Assembly (NCBI GenBank): GCA_013397695.1
Contig: VYZI01000053.1
Span: forward strand, 1,232,398 to 1,296,397
DNA length: 64,000 nucleotides
Direction of reading: 5' to 3'
DNA from: Centropus unirufus
Lineage: Eukaryota; Chordata; Aves; Cuculiformes; Centropidae
Below the pieces are notes generated by a model, which did no database searches, was not told the DNA's origin, and worked only from the letters and a program-made list of their open reading frames with translations. This document shows, one piece after another, positions 48,935-60,603 of the stretch (its first letter is position 1; each line of letters opens with the position of its first letter). The translations under genes and the position numbers were made by a program.

Positions 48935-51900
48935 TTAGGTGAATAACCATGCAGCACATTTCTCAATTTTAAAGATACAGCCTTCATCTTTATAAGAGTA
49001 AGCCACATTTCCCCAATACTTGTATGTTAGCAATTCAGTGTTCCCTCATCCAAAATCTCTCCTTACCAGTAAGGATGTTATCAACCCAATGTCAATTGAC
49101 AGATATTTAGGAATATGTCTATGAAGTTGTGGGGGCTTCCCTAGGATCACTTTGTAGGTTTACAAAACTTCTTTTACCAAGACTTCTTTGTAGTTGTTAA
49201 AAAAAGAGGTCCATCTCTAAAGTACTTTCTTTACCCGCCAAACACCACATCCAATAAATTAAACTTCCTGGACTCCTGATTCTACTTTCTGCATGATAAA
49301 TTCATGCTGACATCCTTCCAACACAAATTTCCTGATGTATTACCAGTTCGTTTCCAGCCAAGAGGCAACTTCCAGACAGGGAACTGAGTATTAAACCAAC
49401 TCTCACACTACGCTGCCACTGGGAATTTAAAAAAAATACAGAAATTGGAGGATGAGGAATTTATATATCTTTTTTCCCCCTGTTATAAGTTATTTTTTTT
49501 TAATTTCTTATGTAGCAGACATGAAATACTTGATAACAGTGGTTGCACAAGTCAGAAAGAATTGCTGTTTATTTTTTGCATCCACATAACTTCTCAAACA
49601 AAATATTTTGAGATGACAAAGTGGAAGCGAGAGCAAAAAACATAAAACCACGTGGCTTACTCTAAATTTAAGGGCACCGCAGGAGAAACTTGCATCAATT
49701 TATCCTGGTTTTATGGAGCTATGACAATAAAAGAGTGCAACAGCAGGCAGAGCTCCATAATGTTTCATACGGCCAAGGAAGAGTCAGAGCCTGCAGTTTC
49801 CACCACAATGCAAATCATTTAATAATGGAGAAGCTGGGAAGTGCAAGCATGGTACTAAGGGAGGTGGCTTGGCTCCCTGGTGTTGGGTTGCTGTTTGAAA
49901 GCCTTCCCTCTCAGCATAGCTTAGAGGGAATGAAGTTACTCTCCTTTGAAGAAAGGTAGAGACATTGGTTCTCTCCAAGCATAACCCACGGTCTTCCTGA
50001 TGAAAGAAATTTCATGCCAAGCTCCCTACAAGTTTTAGCTTTCAACAGCCCCTCAAAAGGGCTTCTCAACCCAAAATGGCTTTCTATTCCTTTTAATATT
50101 CTTCCATAGTAGAGAACTTTTCATGCCTTTGTGAAGAACAGCGAGGTGCACCACAAGCATTCTTGTGGTAGAAACAAAAGTAGGTAAGATTAATTGGCCA
50201 CCTTCAGGCACTGAAAGAGATGAGCATTTGAAATAAACATAAGGGTAAGGAAATGAGAAGTAATTAACCTTCTTGGCTCATCTGTCTCCCTGTGCTTGCA
50301 ACTGGGCACGCAGCTTTGTCACATCAGTGAAAAACATAACTGATACAGGTACTGGTGCTTTCATCAGCTCAGTATTCATCAGTGTTCTCTAGGAGATGAA
50401 AATAAAGCATATTCCTGTTCTGAACCATCTCCAGCATGGATGTGAGAACAGAGTCTATTTCTAAATGGCAAAATCCATTAAAAAAATAAGAATTCTTTAT
50501 TACAGGAAGAACTTATGTTACATTTCAGCAGCTGGTACAGGGGTCTATCAATGAAAAGTGCTGCAATATCCATTTTTTAACCGGTATCCTCTATACAAAG
50601 TAACAATACATTTGAAAATAGGGAGCTCAGCTTTTTATCCAACCAATCCCCTGCGTTTTTTAAATCTAAATCACTGATTGACTGCAGGAATAGATTAGAT
50701 CACCAAAAGCCAAAGGGAGTTTTGGGTGGAAATCTGATAAAGACTATCATTCAGGAACAGGCTTGCAATGAAAACCAAGCGAGACCACTACTGTTTAAAT
50801 CATAACAGGAGGAGGGAAAAAAAAAACAAAACACCAAAATCCTGCATTTTTCTGAGCACAATATCAAAATACAATCCTGTGGTATAGTACTTTAGATTAT
50901 TACCCTTGCATTTCATTTTCTAGTGATGCCAACAGCAGGCTCCTTTGAAAAGAAACTCCCTTTCTTCCATATGGCAAATACTTGTTCTACTAAAACTAAG
51001 GAAAAAGAAAAGCAACAAACCTGTCTCGGGTCACAGTGATGTACTGAAAGTGCAGTCCACTGCACAAGCCCAGTTCTAGGTGGAACAACCAACAGCAAAA
51101 ACGATAAAAGAATTTCTGAGCTAGTCACTTGGGGTCAGGGTCCTTCAGCCCATATGCTGGGGAGCCCCGTTCGCAGCCAGTCAAGTGATTCCTTGGACAT
51201 CCAGCTGAAGGAACAGGACAGCCTTGTTGGCTGGGATAATTAGCAGTTGTGAGTTAAGAGCAAGAATGTGCAAGCACAGGAAGTTTTCTTCTTGGAAAAG
51301 ACGACAGGAGACCTGGGAATGACATCTAGTACTCCAGTCCTCTAACAAGGTCTAAAAATCTTCTAACAACGGAACTGAAACTCACTTGTCTAAATTATCT
51401 TGACCCCTACTTCCATTGTACTGAGAAGGAACTAGAACCTCCTATGGTATTTTTAGAGTGAACATTTTTTTCTTTAGTAGCCTTTTTATCTTAGCTAACA
51501 ATGACATTTGTAAGCACATCCAGTGGTGAGAACCATAGGATTTCACCTAAATCCATACTCCTCCCTCTTTCACTCCTGCCCATTTTCCCCCACCACCTTC
51601 CAGAATGATAATCCTCTGCAATTTGTCATATGAAAGCCTGTCAAAATGAGACTGTATTCGCCATCACCATATAACCTCCACTGATCAGTGATCAGGAAAC
51701 TCTACTAACTTACACCCATGCAGACTTGTGGAAAATACAAGATCTTTTCAAACTACCAAAGGCTTGACTGATTTGGATTGCATTTGGTCTTTATCCTAAG
51801 TCAGCTTTAGCCAAAAGGAGGCAGTGGTGCTGTCCTTGGAGAGGATAGCCCCTAATCTTCCGTGCCTTGTTTCCTTCCTGCACCCCACACAGAAGAGGAA

Positions 51901-53887
51901 GATCGATGCTGTGTATAAAACAAATAATGACAGCAGGACTGCCAAGCTTTGAAGAGAAACCTTTGGCAGGACAAAATCTACCAAAAAAGCTTTTTTTTTT
52001 CTATAGGTCACTAGCCTGAATTTTGTCCAAATGAACACTGCACAGAGGTGGTTACCATCCAATGGCTGATCTTGTGAGTTGCAATACGATCTCACACTCC
52101 ATCAGCTAATGGCATCTCAACAACTTCCATCTCTAGAGGCCACTCCAATGTGTCTGGCAGGGGTAGGTGACTGGATTTAACTGCTCCGAGCATAGAAGTA
52201 TAGACAAGCAGCTCATTATAGCTGTCAGCTTTATATCCAGCTCTCCAGAAAGAGGCTAAAAATCGAGTGGCTCCACTAAGTGACCTCATCTCTCCAGCAG
52301 CAATTCTCCAAGGACTGAGGCAGCTCATTGACAAAACTTAGAGGTTCCACCTTCGCAGGTTATGATTTTCCCACTGGTTAATCAAGATTTTTTACAGAAG
52401 GCAAAAGTTAATGCAATAAAAACTAATAAAGCAAGAAATTAACAAGTAACACCTTATAAGTTAAGGGAAATAGGGTTGGTGGACCTCATAATTGCAAAGA
52501 AAACATCAGATTCTGTAGTTGCGAGTGAGAGCAGAAGATTCTATTAAACCAGCAGAGGAAGGTAAGAAGCAAAAACCCTAAGTCTGAAAGGAGTTGAAAC
52601 ATTTAAACTCCTGTTAACACTCATAATGCTTATTTCTGCATATATACTACCCACTGGGGGCAAGTTTCACACTAATGCTTCTAATCCCTGGAAAGATTCA
52701 CAGGGTTTTACAATGTTTGCTTATCCCAAAGTTTAATTCTTGTCCATTGCTCCAGCCCCAGATTTGAAAATAAATAAGTACTGTTCTCAGCTCCAAAACG
52801 ATCACATTACCACTTGCTCCATTTAGAGGTTACAGCTTTAGTATCATAAAAACCCCCACAATTAGAAATGAGAATTGCCCAATAAGCAGCAACCATTGCC
52901 TCAAGCTCTGGAAGGTCCCTAGATACATGATTTACAACCTGTAACATTTTTATAGATCATGAGGCTGGTTTAGATCGTTTTTATGAGATGGTTTAAAATT
53001 TATCAGTTTTCATTTTCCCCTCCCTTGGAGTCCGGTTATTAACGAAGAGAAGCTTTAAAGGCAGCAGGGAACAAGAAAAGGACCAGATTAAAAACAAACA
53101 GAATATTTCATCTCCATTTCATAAAAAAGAGTTATTATGGGGAATATGTTACACTGTCACCTGACACTGCTGAACTATTCAATATACCTTTGGATATCTA
53201 TGAATGCAGGTCTATGTTATATAATTAAAATGCATTCTGAATATTTAGATCAAGTTAGAAACAACTTCAGAAAAAAAAACTGTTTAACAAATAGGCTTTC
53301 AATTGGTAAGAAGAATTTAATTAAGAAGTTGAACCCTTAACATTATAGATAAGTTTTAAACATTTAAATGTCAAAGTACTGCACATCAATCCAGTCATGC
53401 AGAAGAAAATTTGCATTTAGTAATAAAAGAAAAAAAAAAGAACACACACCCCAAAAAATTTTTGTTCTAGCATTTAGAACGATTTCTCTCATTCTCCTCT
53501 TGCTTTGGTATTTAAAATACTCAAACCAAGTGGCTAAGGTTATTTATGGAGGAGGGAGGACAAATATCAAAGAACTACTGTGCTACAAATAAATATACTT
53601 TATGCTACTTAATAAGAATACAGGAACACTACTGAGATTCAAATTTGATCAACCCAGCTCTAAGCACCACCAAATAGATTAGGATCTTTGACATAATCAT
53701 ACATTTTCCTTAGAGGGCTTTACAATTTGTTAATAAGTATTTTACTATTAATAACATGGAGCCTCCAGATCAGTTTAAGATACTTTATCTTGAAGAACAA
53801 ATCTTTGTAGTTGAAAATTAATCTTTTAACCTTATTAATTTTTCTTGGGTTTAAAATATCAGCTACCATATTTTTCTAAGGCAGCAT
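48935..53887. other. Unique non-coding DNA, about 5 kb
   Basis: No further mobile element recognised. At 49690-49970 an octamer ATGCAAAT is followed by CATTTAATAATGG inside a complex block. A minus-strand 80-codon frame at 52092-52334 and the 99-codon frame at 51796-52095 have ordinary composition and no known match. An A-rich tract lies at 53427-53460. The rest shows nothing specific. Confidence 0.5.
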
Positions 53888-54090
53888 TCATAGAATCACC
53901 AGGTTGGAAAAGACTTCCAAGACCATTGAGTCCAACAGTACCTGTCTGCCATTAAACCAGATCCTTAAGTACCTCATCTACTCATATTTTAAACACCTCC
54001 AGGGATGGGGACTCCACCACCTCCCTGCGCAGCCTCTCCCAGGGCCTGAGGACCCTTTTGGTGAAGAACGGTTTCTTCATGTCCAATCTT
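53888..54090 (-). mobile_element. CR1 LINE, 3' fragment of about 200 bp
   Basis: Reverse-strand CR1 end: CATAGAATCACCAGGTTGGA, AAAGACTTCCAAGACCATTG, CAGTACCTGTCTGCCATTAA, CCAGATCCTTAAGTACCTCA, GGGATGGGGACTCCACCACC and GAACGGTTTCTTCATGTCC. It breaks off abruptly at about 54090, a typical 5' truncation. It belongs to the same subfamily as the copies at 9895 (+) and 56133 (-). Confidence 0.96.
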
Positions 54091-56132
54091 TCACAGCATT
54101 GAACTCTACTTTTCAAAAGAACAGTTCAACAAATATAAAGATAGTAAAAAAGTCTTGTTTTTAAGTAGGGGAAATAGCACTTACTGCATTTATTACCCTA
54201 AAACAAAGCCGTAATAACTTACCCTTATATTTATCTTTCAGTCAAAGAACTGAAGAGCCATTTTCTGGCAAGTCGCAAACAATTCTCTGAAAATCTGTTT
54301 TCAAATAACCCATGTCATACAACTCTAATCAAACACAGGAGTTTTACAGGATAGGTTTTCCCAACAAAAGTAGTAGACCCAACATTTAAAAAAAACCCTC
54401 TATATGTGAATGCAATTGCTTTTTTTATACCAAAGACAGGCCAGTAACAACATAACTGGAGTTTTGGGACAACTCAAGAGCAGGAAGCTGGACCAACCAT
54501 CATAGAAGCAAACGTTGCTAGAAAAGCAGTTACTACAACACAAGTTACTGGAGAATATGTTTCCAGTTTAGAGATATATTTCTAAGAAAAAAAAAAGTAA
54601 AATAGATGTCAAATGTCTGATAAAAATACATGAACAAAACAAAGCATAAAAAGGTCCCGGTATATTCAGGCAAGCAACAAATATCTTGAAAAGAGCAAAT
54701 CTTCAATATTTGAGAGCAAGTCAAGTATTTCTCTCCACTCACATGGAAACTGGGCACAAAGAGCAGATAGAAAAAAAAAATCACGGTTACCCATCCTCTA
54801 ATTGAGTCTTGGTCTTGGTTTTCTGAAACCATAGGTCATTCAAGGAAACACATGAGCCTGTTGAAGCTAGGCATAGCTTTCCCCTCCTCAGGTCATAGGA
54901 CCAGCAGAATCAATAGAGAAAAGGAAGAGAAAGATGAGAATTCTTTTAAGAATTGCGGTTTTGGGTGCAAAACCCCAGTGGTACCTGCTCATTTCCCTAT
55001 CCTCCTTTATCCATCCACTTGCAACCCTTCCCTTGGGAAAGCTTTGAAAGCATAGCTACACAAATGTTCATTTCAGAAACATGAGGCTCCTCTTGACTTC
55101 ACACAAGGTCATGACTTGCAAGCCTGCTCAGCAAGTGGACAAACATATGAACTACCCTGAAAAGCATCATGGCATGAAGACCTTCAACCTACCAAAACAT
55201 ATCTCAGTTGAAACTGCAGAAATAAGTTTTAAGCACCTAAGCCTGCAAATTCATTACCCAAAAGGCCCAATTAAATTTGCCTTATTGATATTTCTTGAAC
55301 AAAGATGACAATCAGATGTTACAGATTATCCATCGCCTTAAGAAAAGACCGTTGCATTGCTGCATACAATCAATGTGCTCAGTCAGATATCAGTGTCTTC
55401 TGCCTGAAGCAAGTTCAACACTTGTCAGAATTGAGAGCTCTTTGCAAGACCGGGGCCTTCCACGGCAACTGTTGAGGGACCCTCATGAACATTGACAAAC
55501 AATTCTGGGAGCACACTAAAACCCTCTCAGCTCCTTTAGACCAAACCACACAGCAAATACCAGTATTTGGTTGGCTTCTTTCTGCTGTTTCTGTCAGAGA
55601 TCTGTCATAGTTGAGAAACTGTAATTAGCCATTTCTTAATATTCATTCCCCAAGAACACAGGAGTTGTGCAGAACATTACAACTCAGCTTCCCCTATTGC
55701 ATCCAAAACTTAACGCGCTGTACACAAAGTACTAACTCCAGCTTGCAGGTACTTAGAACATGCCAGCTCACAGCATATAACAGCTGGATGTTTTACATTC
55801 AAGGCTCTGTTAAACTCGTGAGTACTTTATCAAACAATTCAGCGTCCAAGACACTCCGGCACTCCAAAACATTTGTAATCCACCTCATACGTTGTTCCAC
55901 GGAATGATAAGAAGCTCTGTATCTGCCCTACTGCTTTATGAGAAGGTTAGCCTTTCTCTGGCTTGAATAATACATCAGTACTACACAAATGCTTATACCT
56001 TGAGTGGCTTCCAAAAACGGAAAAAATCCGTTGTCTTCAAACCAGACCATTGCAAAGAGTAGTAAATGCTCCTCATTACAAGCGCAGCCTATTTCTCCAG
56101 CCACTTTTCCCTTCCAAAGAACAAAAGCATTT
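54091..56132. other. Unique non-coding DNA between two same-subfamily CR1 copies
   Basis: No gene recognised. Short A runs occur near 54586 and 54769. The 66-95-codon frames here are unrecognised. Confidence 0.5.
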
Positions 56133-56911
56133 TCATAGAAACAGAATCACCAGGTTGGAAAAGACCTCTGTGATCATCAAGTCCAACTGTACCTGTCCAC
56201 CACTAAACCATATCCTTAAGGACATCATGAGCCCGTCTTTCCAAACCCTCCTGGGATGGGGACTCCACCACCTCCCTGGGCAGACTCCCTTAGGGCCTGA
56301 TGACCCTTTCACTGAAGAACTTTTGTCTCATGTCCAATCTGAACCTGCCCTGGTGCAGCTTGAGGCCATTCTCCCTTCTCCTATCCCCTATCACTTGGGA
56401 GAAGAGACCAGCACCCACCTCTCCACAACCTCCTTTCAGGCAGTTGGAGGCAGTGATGAGGTCTTCCTTCAGCCTCCTCTTCTCCAAATCAAACAACCCG
56501 AGGCCCCTCAGCTGCTCTTTAAAACCCTTGTTCTCCAGCCTCTTCCCCAGCTCCATTCTCTTCTCTGGACACACTCCAGAACCTCAATGTCCTTCTTGTA
56601 GTGAGGGGCCCAAAACTGAGCACAGGATTTGAGGTGCAGCCTCACCAGTGCTGAGTGCAGGGGCAGAATCACCTCCCTGGCCCTGCTGGCCACGCTGGTT
56701 CTGACACAGGCCAAGATGCCATTGGCTTTCTTGGCCACCCATGCCACTGCTGGTTCATGTTCAGTCAACTGACAACCAACACCCCCCAGGTCCTCCTTCA
56801 AGTGTAGGACCTAGCATTTGGCTTTGTTAAACCTCATCCCATTGATCTCAACCCATCGGTCCAGCCTGTTTTGAACCCTTTGAGCCTCCCTACCCTCAAG
56901 CAGATCAACAT
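56133..56911 (-). mobile_element. CR1 LINE, longest and best-preserved copy (about 780 bp)
   Basis: Reverse-strand CR1. From the 3' end inward: TCATAGAAACAGAATCACCA, AGTCCAACTGTACCTGTCCA, CCACTAAACCATATCCTTAA, GGGATGGGGACTCCACCACC, TCTCCTATCCCCTATCACTT, GAGGTCTTCCTTCAGCCTCC, AGTGAGGGGCCCAAAACTGA, GTGCTGAGTGCAGGGGCAGA, TTGGCTTTCTTGGCCACCCA, ACCCCCCAGGTCCTCCTTCA, and AACCTCATCCCATTGATCTC followed by ACCCATCGGTCCAGCCTG. It includes sequence from the end of the pol-like ORF2 region but no intact ORF. The 212-codon + strand frame at 55963-56601 reads the antisense of this copy. It has few indels relative to the other copies. Confidence 0.98.
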
Positions 56912-58639
56912 ATTTTGTTTATAGTTTACTCTTTCAACATCAAATACCACAAACAGCTTCTACCCCCTCCACCTAGTGCCATATCCAACCCTTGCACATT
57001 TCAAACCCAAAATAGCTCTAAGTAGTTTGCATGAACTCCACACAACTTTCAAGGATCCTAGAAAAACATCTGAGGTAGAGCAACACTTAGCTTTCATTGC
57101 TTCAAGCATGTTGTTGAGTCGTTCTGAAATTAAGTAATTCAGCAAGATGATCAACCAAAAAGCCTAGTTAACTAAAGATATGCTTTCTGTACAAACAAAA
57201 CGTTGCAATGTACTTACAGCTTTAACAGGACACACTTTGTAAAATCTACTTTTCTGGAAGCAAGTGTCAGTCAGTCACTGCTGATCTCTGGTGGTTTCAC
57301 GGGTCATGAAGTATAATAAGTTGTTCTTCTAGCAGCAGAACTAGTTAAATCAGTTAAACATAATTTTCCACAGATTTGTGTCCTAGCAGTAGCTGATTTT
57401 GGTATCTAAAGCATGAACAGCTTTAGCAGCCACAATGGTTTCCATGGCCAAGAAGCACATGTGACTGCCTGCCTGTCCAGACTTTCTGCTGTGAGAAAAA
57501 CAAGGCAACATCTCCTCCAGGTAAAAGCACTCCATCACAGCAGGGAGTATTAGAAGGATCTCCCCAAACCAGTCACGTCTTGTTTGATTTTTTCCTTCAT
57601 GCCAAGTTGAGCCAAAATTGTAAAAGATTAGGAACTGTAGGGGAAGAAGAAATACACGTGCAGGCACTAATGAATTGCCTTTGCAAAACAAGATAAAATG
57701 GTAACATAATATAAAAGATTTCTCTTGGCTACAAATTAGCGTAGAGCATAGTATAATTACGAAGAAGAAACATATACTACAAGTTCTCATAAAAATTGTC
57801 TGAAACATCAAACTCCTGTAAAGAAGTATGTGTATGTATATATTTAGACAAAAATGTCTTTCATATGCACATAAAAGCCAAAATGAGGTATGCTATTCCC
57901 CCTTTTGGCTAGTCAGGATTATTTCACCTGTGGAAAAAAAAAAGGCTGAAAACACTGAGCTACACAGCATCTCATGCAAGAAAAAATGCTAATCAGACAA
58001 AAAAGGAAACCGTTTAAAGAAAGGAATTGAGATTGAATTATTTTGCCCAGGAATCACTACTTTATATTTTACTTCCTTAATAACTGGTAACATCCTATGT
58101 TAAGGGACAAAATAAATTGAGATTTTCATCAAAAATGCATCATTCATGAAAATACATTATAGTAATTCCTAGTGAGGATACACAGATTTAAATTTGACTG
58201 AGTACTTCCACCTAGGAGTCTCTTCACAGTTTTTGAGTTACTTTAACATATGAAACCTCTAACGAGGGTCCTATCAACAATGATAATGGTATATGTGATT
58301 TTTCCAGTGTTCTGGATTCAAGTTTTAGATAGGGGAAAATAGCTTTTCTGCACCAAAAAAAAAAAGTATGGTCCAGACCCATAGCAAAAGGACATATAAA
58401 AAGATAAAAATAAAAACATTTGGCATGCTCTCAAACTAGAAACAACAAACAAAAAAAATCACAATTCATAATTGTGGATAAATCATGGCAGGAACAGAGA
58501 AGTGGCAGACTGTCCCCCACAGTTACAATGGCACGAGCAACTCTCGGAAAAAATATATCACCCAGGAGGCAGATTAAAAAGGATCTATAAAATGTGATGA
58601 ACAGGAAAATTGGAACAGTAGAAGAGAAGATGAAAGCAA
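56912..58639. other. Unique non-coding DNA
   Basis: No gene recognised. A 142-codon minus-strand frame at 57383-57811 is hydrophobic at its start because the DNA is AT-rich, and has no family resemblance. A TATGTGTATGTATATA tract lies at 57827-57844. A10-11 runs lie near 57938 and 58356. Confidence 0.5.
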
Positions 58640-59250
58640 TACATTCACACAATCTTAATTACTGAGTTTGGGCCTGTCCTCACCGGCTCTCCCTCCCCCA
58701 TCTGCACTCACTTAATCTTGTGAAATTCAGACTATCAGTGTCTTTAAATATTCTTATAAACATAGTTCTGAAACCAGCTCTTAATTAGATTAATCTTCAT
58801 TAAGAACATGACACATACAATGCAAATTGATAAAGCTGCTCCATTTTACAGTGGCAGATTGGAGCACGCACAGGGGCCTGGGGGCCGATTATCAGGGTCT
58901 TGAATCATTCTCCCTCGCTTTCTTAGTCAAGCAACCAGCCCGTGTGCTCAGTGTAACTCCTCCATGGGAGCTACTGAAAGCAAAATAATCCCCCGTAATC
59001 CCTTAGAAAGTTGGAATTTACCTGGCTCCTGGAAGAGCTGAGAGACATCCAAGTCTCATCAAAGGAGAGATTAAAAGATGCTTATCCCATATCTCAGTAA
59101 AGGATCCTTTGTGTTTCACTGACTCCTGCCTGATCGGGCAGTGCTGTCATAATCCTCACCTGTCCTTTGTGAGCAGTAATAAAGGCAAGACTTTCATTTA
59201 TCCTCATTAAAATAATAAAAATGGAAGCGTAGTTTCATTCAAATGAGACA
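58640..59250. promoter_or_regulatory. Strongest conserved non-coding element candidate
   Basis: About 600 bp of complex, repeat-free sequence. It holds a paired homeodomain-type site TTAATTAGATTAATC (58781-58795), AATGCAAATTGATAAAG near 58819 (imperfect octamer then GATA), CCGATTATCAGGGTC near 58886, CCCCCGTAATCCCTTAG near 58990 (bicoid-class TAATCC), and GCTTATCCCATATCTCAG near 59080. It has the look of a deeply conserved enhancer: high complexity, several TF words, no A/T slippage and no ORF. Confirmation needs cross-species alignment. Confidence 0.33.
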
Positions 59251-60519
59251 CTTCCATCCTGATGCTTTCAGTTCATCTCAATAGATGCTTCACAATTCTC
59301 CTCCATCCTTCAGCTTCAGTCCCAAACGACCCTCTCCTTTCCAACCACACAAAAACGTAAAAATAAATTAATTTCCATGCTTTATCTTTATTGGCAAGTA
59401 ACTTAATGCAAGCAGCTGTCACTCTGAAAGGAGAGAACCAGCTGGTGCTGGTGACCAAGTACTCACAGAAGAGGGCAACACAGTTTTAGCTGGGTCTAGC
59501 ACTGATCCTGTCCTGAGGGCTAACTGCCCCTCCCCAGCTTTAGGTGTGCTCCTAGAGAGCATCTTCCAGGGTAATTTCATCTGAAAAGGCCTTGTTTCTG
59601 CAGTCTGAAGTTGCTTCATGACACAAAGCCAGAGGTGGTAACTGGGACAGGGACCAGTTTCAAAATTAACCTGGTGACTCAAGCTCGCCCATACACATTC
59701 ACACACCGAAGTCCAAGTTGTGATGCCAGGTCACCCAAGAAAGCGTGCGTGGTATCTCCACCTACATTTGGCCGGGAAACAGAGCACTCTCACAGCTCCC
59801 CCCCCATGCTGACAAGTACAAAGGAGGCTCAGCCCCAGCTGGTGCAAAGGCAGGTAAAGCACAGGCACTGCTCAGACAGCCCCAACGCACGCCATGCCTG
59901 GTTCTTCACGGCAGGACCCATCTCTCACCTTCTAAACCAATCTAAGCACTCCAAGATTAACTTGCACAAAGCTATTATGCCAACTGCTCAGACTATTTCT
60001 GAGATAAATTACTCCCAATCTTTGCCTCATAAACATTGGCTTCCACGTGTGTGCCTCTGCTTCCAAGTTCTCTCCAAAAAGTCACACGCTGGTCTGAACT
60101 GGATTAAAAAACACACCACGCTTCTAGATAAAGGCTAAAACAAGTTGCAAGGTGTAAGCAAACCAAAACTACTTAGAGCACAGAGACTTCAATGTACCAA
60201 GACTGGCATGGATACATCTTAAAAAAATTAGCAAGAGCTCCTCTATAGAATGACTTTTTTTCAGTTAAAAAACCCGATATCAGAATTTTCTAAATTGGTT
60301 GTAGTAGAGAGAGTATTGGTTTGGGGTTCTTTTTAAAAAAGTAAAGGAACTCTTCATTGTTATTGAGCCATGCATACTGCAGTTACAAGAAAACCTTGAC
60401 AAATCACAGCTCCATGGTGGAAATCAATCATTTTTTTAGGTATCTGTCAGTTCAGTATACAGCTTCTCATTTAATTCAACTTTTGATTGTCTTGAGTGTC
60501 AGCAGAAAGAACGTGATGA
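59251..60519. other. Unique non-coding DNA with a long chance frame
   Basis: The 175-codon frame at 59611-60138 (+) begins at a TTG. It is low in domain-like content and overlaps a 95-codon minus-strand frame. No splice or promoter support is seen. Confidence 0.5.
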
Positions 60520-60603
60520 ATTTATATTAAAAAAAAAAACATGGTTTAACTTTGAATTTTAATTTAAAAAATAATTAGTTTTATTTAATTATTTGACATA
60601 AAT
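60520..60603. repeat. AT-rich low-complexity tract
   Basis: Contains A11 and successive TTTAATT/AATTTAA words, almost without G or C. Confidence 0.75.

Noticed and set aside
48603..48959. 118-codon minus-strand frame
   Set aside because: Antisense reading of the CR1 at 48400-48934.
55963..56601. 212-codon + strand frame, the longest in the window
   Set aside because: From about 56133 it is antisense CR1. The part before it is unique AT-rich DNA with no domain.
57383..57811. 142-codon minus-strand frame with hydrophobic N-terminus resembling a membrane protein
   Set aside because: Runs of Phe, Leu and Ile come from AT-rich codons; there is no conserved motif and no supporting context.
59611..60138. 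175-codon + strand frame as a possible gene
   Set aside because: Starts at TTG, shows no recognisable domain and is overlapped by an opposite-strand frame. The length is near the chance expectation.
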